Shown here: piece after piece, positions 6,563-10,747 of the stretch
Position numbering within the stretch: the first letter of the stretch is position 1
Layout: each line of letters begins with the position of its first letter
Translations under genes and position numbers: made by a program
The notes under the pieces: model-generated
The model's input: the letters and a program-made list of their open reading frames with translations, nothing else
Databases searched by the model: none
Told to the model about the DNA's origin: nothing
Assembly (NCBI GenBank): GCA_965370435.1
Contig: CBDUUP010000125.1
Coordinates: 1 to 10,747, forward strand
DNA: 10,747 nucleotides
DNA from: CBDUUP01 sp965370435
Lineage (GTDB): Bacteria > Chloroflexota > Anaerolineae > Anaerolineales > UBA11579
Reading direction: 5' to 3'

Positions 6563-6745
6563 ATGGCAAAGTGCAAAGTACGATCACACGCTCCCAGGTG
6601 GCGAAGGAAAAGTGAAAACCGATTGGTTTGTCTCGCTTGCGAATGGGAATGGTCAAGCGTAGATGCAAAAAATTATGAGCGTCTAACTCGTGAGGAGGCA
6701 AAGAGATTGCACCCAGGCGTTAGGCCGCCCCATTTCGATGATTAA
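6563..6745 (+). CDS. small Cys-rich basic protein downstream of integrase remnant
   Basis: A 60-residue ORF starting at ATG 6563, placed 8 bases after GGAG (6551-6554). A longer reading from 6485 is possible but lacks such a site and would overlap the integrase frame. It holds Cys4, His9, and CLAC (Cys23, Cys26), which could form a small zinc site, followed by a Trp-rich EWEW and a basic tail LTREEAKRLH. I do not recognise the family. It was probably a small DNA-binding or accessory protein of the mobile element, as it lies between the tyrosine and serine recombinase remnants and its stop overlaps the next start (ATGATTAA). Whether it is still expressed without an intact element is unclear. 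Confidence 0.5.
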   Translation: MAKCKVRSHAPRWRRKSENRLVCLACEWEWSSVDAKNYERLTREEAKRLHPGVRPPHFDD

Positions 6746-6827
6746 ACGATAAGCCGGAATTTACGTCCGAGTATCCAGCGAAGCTCAGGCAGAAAGCGGC
6801 GAATCTACTGAATGTGGCTTATAAAAC
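6738..6827 (+). pseudogene. serine recombinase N-terminal stub, copy 1 (nonsense codon 5)
   Basis: ATG at 6738 overlaps the stop of the preceding small ORF. The frame reads MIKR, then TAA at codon 5, then AGIYVRVSSEAQAESGES. That is the start of the resolvase/large serine recombinase domain, with the catalytic Ser in YVRVSS (codon 6774-6776). Similarity ends after about 23 residues and a stop follows (TAA near 6825). The rest of the gene is absent from the window. The four-base-type overlap with the upstream ORF is what an intact element operon would have. Confidence 0.7.
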
Positions 6828-6858
6828 GAGATCATAGGACAGCCAAAGGATACACACT

Positions 6859-7383
6859 ATGGATGCAAAAGAAGCGATGGATAGCTTTATTTCGGATTTT
6901 CGGGAAGATCATAGAATAACCACTGAAAGCAATAATTCATCAAAATCAAGATTGGTGTGGTTTGTTGCTCTTGCTGGTTATGGCTTTATCAATATTTCGC
7001 CTTTCCTGGATTCGATGTTTGGTGAAACTTTCTCCAATGTTGAAAAAATATTAATTAGCCTACCTTGGGTGATCACAATTTTAGTGGGAGTAATTGCACA
7101 CATGAGGTTAGGTGATTTTACAATGCTAGATGATTCATATTACCTAATTTATTTGTCCGCACTTACATCATTCAGGGCTCTACGGACCAATGAAGATAGA
7201 TCAGACGATTTAGTGGTATTCTTTAATATTCACGAAGCCGATTCAGATGTCATTGAAGCCCGTGATAATGTCAATAAAATGCATCTCTGGGCAAATAGAT
7301 TTGAACGGGGTACCTATTATCTAATAATTTTCTCGTTCTTTTGGTCAGTCATCGGTCCATTAGTATTTAGTTTATTATGCTAA
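6859..7383 (+). CDS. orphan three-helix membrane protein
   Basis: A 174-residue AT-rich ORF with a ribosome site AAAGGA 9 bases before the ATG. Three hydrophobic segments are visible: about 32-50, 63-82 and 152-172. Between the second and third is a soluble stretch of about 70 residues with acidic and aromatic content (MRLGDFTMLDDSYYLIYLS, then a D/E-rich part). The N-terminal 30 residues are polar. I do not recognise a family. The layout resembles small membrane effectors or sensors found in mobile islands, but that is a guess. It lies between two broken serine-recombinase starts, and the second begins 11 bases after its stop, so it appears to be cargo of an inserted element. The frame is intact. 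Confidence 0.65.
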   Translation: MDAKEAMDSFISDFREDHRITTESNNSSKSRLVWFVALAGYGFINISPFLDSMFGETFSNVEKILISLPWVITILVGVIAHMRLGDFTMLDDSYYLIYLSALTSFRALRTNEDRSDDLVVFFNIHEADSDVIEARDNVNKMHLWANRFERGTYYLIIFSFFWSVIGPLVFSLLC

Positions 7384-7394
7384 ACTCTTCAAGC

Positions 7395-7496
7395 ATGATC
7401 CAGCGCGCCGCCATTTACATTCGCGTTTCCAGTGAAGCCCAGGCTGAAAAGGCATTCCTTACTGAGCCAGGAAAGATGTTGTGGGCAAGGATTTAA
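7395..7496 (+). pseudogene. serine recombinase N-terminal stub, copy 2
   Basis: ATG at 7395 opens MIQRAAIYIRVSSEAQAEKA, a clear start of a serine recombinase with catalytic Ser12 (7428-7430). After codon 20 the sequence turns into unrelated FLTEPGKMLW and stops at 7494-7496. It matches copy 1 at the protein level (AxIYxRVSSEAQAE) but differs at many bases, so it is a separate homologue rather than a recent duplicate. It breaks off within a few codons of where copy 1 does. Confidence 0.75.
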
Positions 7497-7560
7497 ATGT
7501 ATCTCTTGCGCTTGTCCCGGTTATCAATTAGAATTGTTATGTTGTTTCTCAATTAAGGCT

Positions 7561-7590
7561 TTGGCCACTGTGGTTCAAGGTGAATAAAAT
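7561..7590 (+). promoter_or_regulatory. candidate promoter of the tRNA pair
   Basis: TTGGCC (7561-7566) and TAAAAT (7585-7590) are 18 bases apart, with a likely start about 25 bases before tRNA-Gly. The match is moderate; nothing else in 7497-7621 stands out. Confidence 0.3.
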
Positions 7591-7621
7591 ACCAAAGTAT
7601 AGCGGTCAATAAAGAGAAAAC

Positions 7622-7693
7622 GCGGGCGTCGCCAAGTGGTAAGGCATCAGCCTTCCAAGCTGACATTCACCGGTTCGATCCCGGTCGCCCGCT
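7622..7693 (+). tRNA. tRNA-Gly(UCC)
   Basis: A cloverleaf can be drawn: acceptor GCGGGCG/CGCCCGC, D stem GCC/GGC, anticodon stem TCAGC/GCTGA around loop CTTCCAA (anticodon TCC), T stem ACCGG/CCGGT with loop TTCGATC. All stems pair. The 3' CCA is not encoded, as the gene is followed by CATGAA. It marks the right edge of the AT-rich recombinase debris, a usual place for element integration. Confidence 0.95.
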
Positions 7694-7700
7694 CATGAAT

Positions 7701-7754
7701 AGTGGTCAGTGGATAGTGGTCAGTAAAAACGCTGACCACTGCCCACTGATCACT
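7701..7754. repeat. large imperfect palindrome between the tRNA genes
   Basis: The 23-base arms 7701-7723 and 7732-7754 pair at 20 of 23 positions around an 8-base loop (TAAAAACG). Each arm is itself a near-repeat of AGTGGTCAGTGG. A further GCCCACTGA follows the right arm. It fills the gap between the two tRNA genes and could be a REP-like intergenic palindrome and, in a co-transcript, a processing hairpin. Confidence 0.75.
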
Positions 7755-7766
7755 GCCCACTGAAAA

Positions 7767-7838
7767 GGGCCCGTAGCTCAATGGCAGAGCGCCCGGCTCA
7801 TAACCGGTCGGTTGTAGGTTCGATCCCTACCGGGCCCA
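7767..7838 (+). tRNA. tRNA with CAU anticodon (elongator Met, or Ile2)
   Basis: Acceptor GGGCCCG/CGGGCCC, D stem GCTC/GAGC, anticodon loop CTCATAA (anticodon CAT), T stem GTAGG/CCTAC with loop TTCGATC, discriminator A. The acceptor begins with a G-C pair and the anticodon stem lacks the three G-C pairs of an initiator, so this is elongator tRNA-Met or the lysidine-modified tRNA-Ile(CAU). The outermost anticodon-stem pair is C-T. CCA is not encoded. Confidence 0.92.
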
Positions 7839-7978
7839 CTATCGGTGGGGGAATTGGGTTGTTTTCTTCCCAGATATGAGGGCTTAGATTCAAGTCGAAA
7901 TTGCGACACTTTGAAGAGATCAAAAGATGTAAGTTGAAGCAGCATAACCTCCAAGACCTAGCAGTCAAAGGAGCAATT

Positions 7979-8265
7979 ATGGCCCACCAACAACTTACCT
8001 CAGCACAAAGATACTAGATAAAGGCGTTGAGGCAAGCAAATCAGCCACCCCCAAAAATCGCCGAGATCGTAGGAGTAGATCAAAGCACGATCTGCCGAGA
8101 GCTAAAATGTAATACCGACCTACGTGGCTGCCGGCCTAAGCAGGCCCATGAGAAAGCCCTGGCCCGCAGACCAGGAAAGCGCCAAGAACGAATAGGGCCA
8201 GAAATATGGAGCTGGTAAAATTTCATCTCGGAAAGTGCAGCCTGGATGAGTTGTCTCGCAACTAG
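7979..8265 (+). pseudogene. IS30-family transposase N-terminal remnant
   Basis: After AAAGGAG (7967-7973) an ATG at 7979 reads MAHQQLTSAQRY, then TAG (8015-8017), then IKALRQANQPPPKIAEIVGV, DQSTICRELKCN and RPKQAHEKALARRPGKRQ. This is the helix-turn-helix (HTH_38) start of IS30-type transposases. The frame ends at 8218, but a single-base shift after Trp at 8207 restores ELVKFHLG and SLDELS up to about 8262, as the family would continue. The catalytic DDE domain, some 250 residues, is missing, so it is inactive. No terminal inverted repeats could be identified by eye. Confidence 0.8.
8249..8263 (+). other. small leader hairpin upstream of hydrophobic protein gene
   Basis: AGTTG (8249-8253) and CAACT (8259-8263) enclose TCTCG. 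It lies about 44 bases before the next start codon, with a T5 at 8280-8284. It could be a leader structure, but the short stem makes this weak. Confidence 0.2.
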
Positions 8266-8306
8266 GCGGCTAAGTAGACTTTTTCACCCAAAAGGAGAAA
8301 TGAAAA

Positions 8307-8642
8307 ATGAATACCAAAATTATCGGCATGTGGTCTTTCTTCATCGGCCTGGTCTTGGCTATGGCGACTGTATTCGTGGACCTGGGGGATTGGGCCGCCC
8401 AAGTCCTCATCGTCCTGGGTCTTCTGGCGGGAGGGTTTCATATTGTTCGTGAGGACCTCGTCATTCTCGGCGTATCTTACCTCGCGCTGGCGGCGGTATC
8501 TGAGACCGCGGGTGAGTTGGTCGCCATTGGGCCTTATATTTCGGACATCGCCGGGGCATGGGTTGGGTTCCTGGGGCCGGTGGTCCTGATCGCCTTCATG
8601 ATCTGGGGCGCGCCCTTGCTCATGGTGAAGAAGGATAGCTAA
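8307..8642 (+). CDS. small hydrophobic membrane protein
   Basis: A 111-residue protein, GC-rich like the chromosomal genes. Hydrophobic segments lie at about 5-25, 31-47, 51-67 and 84-107, giving three to four membrane helices; the tail is MVKKDS. AAAGGAG lies 9 bases before the ATG at 8307; an ATG at 8300 in another frame is too close to that site. I do not recognise the family. Its last 24 codons are duplicated after the HD-GYP gene (9980-10051), 18 of 23 residues identical, so a paralogue once lay there. Function unknown. Confidence 0.7.
   Translation: MNTKIIGMWSFFIGLVLAMATVFVDLGDWAAQVLIVLGLLAGGFHIVREDLVILGVSYLALAAVSETAGELVAIGPYISDIAGAWVGFLGPVVLIAFMIWGAPLLMVKKDS
8571..8642 (+). repeat. 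72-bp direct repeat, left copy
   Basis: The end of the hydrophobic protein gene, aligned without gaps to 9980-10051 at about 60 of 72 bases. Confidence 0.85.
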
Positions 8643-8714
8643 AATAGTATCTGAGCTTTTGTCAAATCAAACTCTCAATAATTCCAATGTTTTTATGGTT
8701 GTCAATCCATAAAA

Positions 8715-8743
8715 TTGACATTATCATTGAAAATAAATAGCAG
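8715..8743 (+). promoter_or_regulatory. weak candidate promoter of the HD-GYP gene
   Basis: A perfect -35 TTGACA at 8715-8720 is followed after 17 bases by TAGCAG, a poor -10. A start near 8750 would exclude the first ATG at 8748 and favour the ATGs at 8775/8778. Confidence 0.25.
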
Positions 8744-8777
8744 ATGAATGCCCAATATTCATGTGCCTGGAGCAATG

Positions 8778-9992
8778 ATGAAGACCATGTGGAATCGACT
8801 CATACGTGCAATCGATATCCCTTTCGACCCACGAGATGAAAATTCATATCAGGAAAATATAATTAATTCCCTGATAAATTTAGGGATTTTGCTTTTACTT
8901 ATTTATCTGATTCCAGGGTTGATAGAGCGCGGCGTTGATTCCCCACAAATTCTAACAGTAATAGCTATGATAATTTTCCTGCTCGTATCTCGTGGAGCAG
9001 TGAGAAGGGGTAAAGCGGAGTTGGTTTCGAATTTTTTGGTAGGCGTAAACTGGATATTTATTACGACTATCATGATTTTTTTTGAAAATGGACTCCGTGC
9101 GCCTGCATATATGGCTAGCATGATATATCTTATTGTCTATGTTGGCATCTTGCATGGACGACGATCCGTGATCCTGGTTACTACACTGAGTATCTTGACC
9201 AGTGTAATCGTTGGGGTCATGGAATTGCAAGGGATCTATTTAACCGAACCCAAAATTCCTGATATTCGTTGGACAATTGTGGCCCAAATAATAATATATC
9301 CAGGGGTAGCATTTTTAATCACCAGAACTTTGCGGAATCTCAAACTATCCAATTCCCTTTTCCGAGAAGAAGCTGAAAGGCGCCATCAATCTGAGTTGGA
9401 GGTAAAGAAATTAAATAGGGAACTAGAAGTAGCCTATGAAACCACGCTGGAAGGGTGGGCGCAAGCGCTTGTCCTGAGAGACAAGGAAACTGAGGGACAC
9501 AGCCGCAGGGTGACAGATTTATCGATAGAACTTGGCAGAAAACTTTTTCTGGATGAAGATGAGATCAGAAATATATTCTATGGCGCATTACTCCATGACA
9601 TTGGAAAAATGGGTATTCCCGATGAAATCCTCAATAAACCTGGCCCATTATCCCCGGAAGAACGAGCAATAATTGAAAAGCATCCTGCTTACGCATTTGA
9701 ATTGCTAAAAGGTATTGATTATTTACAAAATGCTTTATCCATCCCCTATTCTCACCATGAAAATTGGGATGGGACCGGGTATCCACAGGGGTTGCAGGAT
9801 GAAGAGATCCCCCTACTTGCCAGGATATTTGCACTCGTGGATAATTGGGATGCGTTGATGTCAGATCGCCCCTATCGAAACGCTTGGTCGCGTGAGAAAA
9901 CGATCAAGTATATCCAAGAGCAGAGCGCAATAAAATTTGACCCCCAGATGGTTGAGGTGTTCCTGAAAATATTGGCCTCCTTGGGCCGGTAG
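8778..9992 (+). CDS. membrane HD-GYP domain cyclic-di-GMP phosphodiesterase
   Basis: The start at 8778 is preferred because GGAG (8769-8772) lies 5 bases before it; the frame is open from ATG 8748. The 404 residues hold about six membrane helices (about 35-182), a coiled coil (about 190-225) and an HD-GYP domain. The domain keeps its hallmark residues: EGHSRRV (His241), LLHDIGK (His273-Asp274), KHP at 301-303, HHENWDGTGYP with HHE at 326-328 and GYP at 334-336, and ALVDNWDAL (Asp355) leading to SDRPYR. HD-GYP enzymes hydrolyse c-di-GMP; here an unknown membrane sensor would control it. No GGDEF domain. The gene is AT-rich, and its last codons and stop lie inside a copy of the 3' end of the upstream hydrophobic gene. 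Confidence 0.92.
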   Translation: MKTMWNRLIRAIDIPFDPRDENSYQENIINSLINLGILLLLIYLIPGLIERGVDSPQILTVIAMIIFLLVSRGAVRRGKAELVSNFLVGVNWIFITTIMIFFENGLRAPAYMASMIYLIVYVGILHGRRSVILVTTLSILTSVIVGVMELQGIYLTEPKIPDIRWTIVAQIIIYPGVAFLITRTLRNLKLSNSLFREEAERRHQSELEVKKLNRELEVAYETTLEGWAQALVLRDKETEGHSRRVTDLSIELGRKLFLDEDEIRNIFYGALLHDIGKMGIPDEILNKPGPLSPEERAIIEKHPAYAFELLKGIDYLQNALSIPYSHHENWDGTGYPQGLQDEEIPLLARIFALVDNWDALMSDRPYRNAWSREKTIKYIQEQSAIKFDPQMVEVFLKILASLGR

Positions 9993-10051
9993 CGCTTATC
10001 GCCTTCATGGTCTGGGGCGCGCCTATGCTTATGGTGAAGGAGGAGAGCTAG
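9980..10051 (+). pseudogene. duplicated 3' end of the hydrophobic protein gene (right copy)
   Basis: The frame LGPVALIAFMVWGAPMLMVK, EES, stop TAG at 10049-10051 is the last 24 codons of a paralogue of the 111-residue protein (identity 18 of 23 residues). There is no start or upstream part, because the HD-GYP coding region runs into it in another frame and takes its stop codon from it (TAG at 9990-9992). Weaker similarity may continue for about 40 bases past both stops. Confidence 0.85.
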
Positions 10052-10123
10052 AAAGCATCAGGACTTTGGTGAGCAATACTCTATCTTGGCAATAGTGAAA
10101 GGTTTCCAAACCTGGTTTCATAC

Positions 10124-10129
10124 TATAAT
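10124..10129 (+). promoter_or_regulatory. candidate -10 box of the SpoIIAA-like gene
   Basis: A perfect TATAAT lies 62 bases before the ATG at 10192; TTTCCA, 15 bases upstream of it, is a poor -35. A partial dyad ATAGTGAAA/TTTCATACTAT surrounds the -35 region and might be an operator. Confidence 0.35.
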
Positions 10130-10191
10130 AGAATAACTGTGTTCTATGCAGATCGTTTTGACTGATTCAAATTTAGGCTAGGAGATGCGAT

Positions 10192-10566
10192 ATGCCTATC
10201 GACTACAAACTTGAGAGAGACGGAACCCTCGTGGTCGCTCGCGCAACGGGCGTGCTTTCGCTTGAAAGTGTACTGTTCTTGGTGAAGGAGTTGAAGGCCG
10301 ACGCTAATCTCCGGGAGCGGCACGACGCCTTTTTTAATGTCAAACAGATATCTGATAACCAGATAACGGAAGAGGATCTTCCGGTCATTGCCCAAGAACT
10401 GGCATCCGGCCCGAGGAAACTCAGCGCAACCAGGTTGGCCCTGGTAGCAAATGAGGAGAAAACCTTTATCCTGGGCCATAAGTATTCGGCAGTCGAAAAA
10501 GAGAGCGATGAAAGGGTGGTCGTGTTCTTCAATGATGATGTGGCCCGGACCTGGCTGGGTATCTAG
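10192..10566 (+). CDS. SpoIIAA/STAS-like single-domain protein
   Basis: A 124-residue soluble protein with AGGAG 7 bases before the ATG. Its pattern is the common MPIDYKLERDGTLVVARATG start with two beta strands, then a helix (LESVLFLVKELKADANL), a strand containing DAFFNVKQIS, a C-terminal strand ATRLALVAN and an ending RVVVFFNDDVARTWLGI. This is the layout of the stand-alone SpoIIAA-like/STAS-like proteins that many environmental bacteria carry in several copies. They have no clear catalytic residues and probably act by protein binding. No anti-sigma factor or kinase partner is next to it. The antisense ORFs over it are shadows. Confidence 0.75.
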   Translation: MPIDYKLERDGTLVVARATGVLSLESVLFLVKELKADANLRERHDAFFNVKQISDNQITEEDLPVIAQELASGPRKLSATRLALVANEEKTFILGHKYSAVEKESDERVVVFFNDDVARTWLGI

Positions 10567-10747
10567 CGGTGAAGGGCTGCCCATGTGGTTGTTGTTGCGG
10601 GGGGAGAACGTTTACCTCACGTTGATAAGTAGATTTAGACCGCTGGAGCCATCCCAATTGGGGGAATAGTGTGTTCAGTGTTTGTCCAAAAAAACATAAC
10701 CACGAAGGCACATAAGCTAAGATAAGCAAAATGTTGATAATGTAGGG
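10567..10747. other. right-edge intergenic region, no gene seen
   Basis: No credible coding frame, RNA gene or terminator is visible. An A7 run at about 10688-10694 is followed by AACCACGAAGGCACATAAGC, a low-complexity stretch of the kind found scattered between genes in many environmental bacteria. Confidence 0.5.

Noticed and set aside
4660..7693. Integrative island with tRNA-Gly attachment site duplication
   Set aside because: I looked for a second copy of the tRNA-Gly 3' end near the left composition boundary and found none.
7694..7766. CRISPR-like array between the tRNAs
   Set aside because: The repeats are only about 12 bases, contiguous and inverted about a centre. There are no unique spacers or cas genes.
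10144..10584. Minus-strand 146-codon frame at the right end
   Set aside because: Lies entirely antisense to the SpoIIAA-like gene, which has a good ribosome site and family pattern.

Overview
The window looks like a piece of a moderately GC-rich bacterial chromosome, most probably Chloroflexota (Anaerolineae-like). The grounds are an alpha/beta-hydrolase fused to an acyl-CoA synthetase, a NAGPA-type phosphodiester glycosidase, an NfeD-type membrane protease, a J-domain protein and scattered GC-rich palindromes. The phylum is an inference from gene content; no rRNA or marker gene is present.

Layout. (1) 1-4461, GC-rich, all on the minus strand: the 5' part of a hydrolase/AMP-binding fusion that runs off the left edge, a lipoprotein-like phosphodiester glycosidase, a GSxxG/DxD nucleotidyltransferase, and a ClpP-class/NfeD membrane serine protease. 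(2) About 4500-7500, AT-rich accessory DNA: a possible 3' remnant of a larger gene, then a two-gene operon (J-domain coiled-coil protein and a stand-alone response-regulator receiver protein, stop and start codons abutting) behind a recognisable promoter. Then, on the plus strand, comes recombinase debris: a C-terminal stub of a tyrosine integrase, a small Cys-rich ORF, a serine-recombinase start with a nonsense codon, an orphan three-helix membrane protein, and a second serine-recombinase start that breaks off at nearly the same codon. (3) 7622-7838: tRNA-Gly(UCC) and a CAU-anticodon tRNA, separated by a large imperfect palindrome. (4) 7979-8265: a decayed IS30-family transposase start. (5) 8307-10566, plus strand: a small hydrophobic protein, an AT-rich six-helix HD-GYP phosphodiesterase, a duplicated 3' end of the small hydrophobic protein, and a SpoIIAA/STAS-like 124-residue protein. 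The last 180 bases show no gene.

How it fits together. The left block is ordinary chromosomal content with no single pathway. The middle is an integration hot spot next to tRNA genes, with at least three kinds of recombinase (tyrosine, serine, IS30 DDE) all in ruins. The most interesting intact cargo is the J-domain/receiver pair, which could link Hsp70 recruitment to a phosphorelay, and the orphan membrane protein lodged between the two serine-recombinase stubs. On the right, the HD-GYP gene sits between two copies of a 72-bp GC-rich sequence, which points to insertion or recombination within a duplicated gene.
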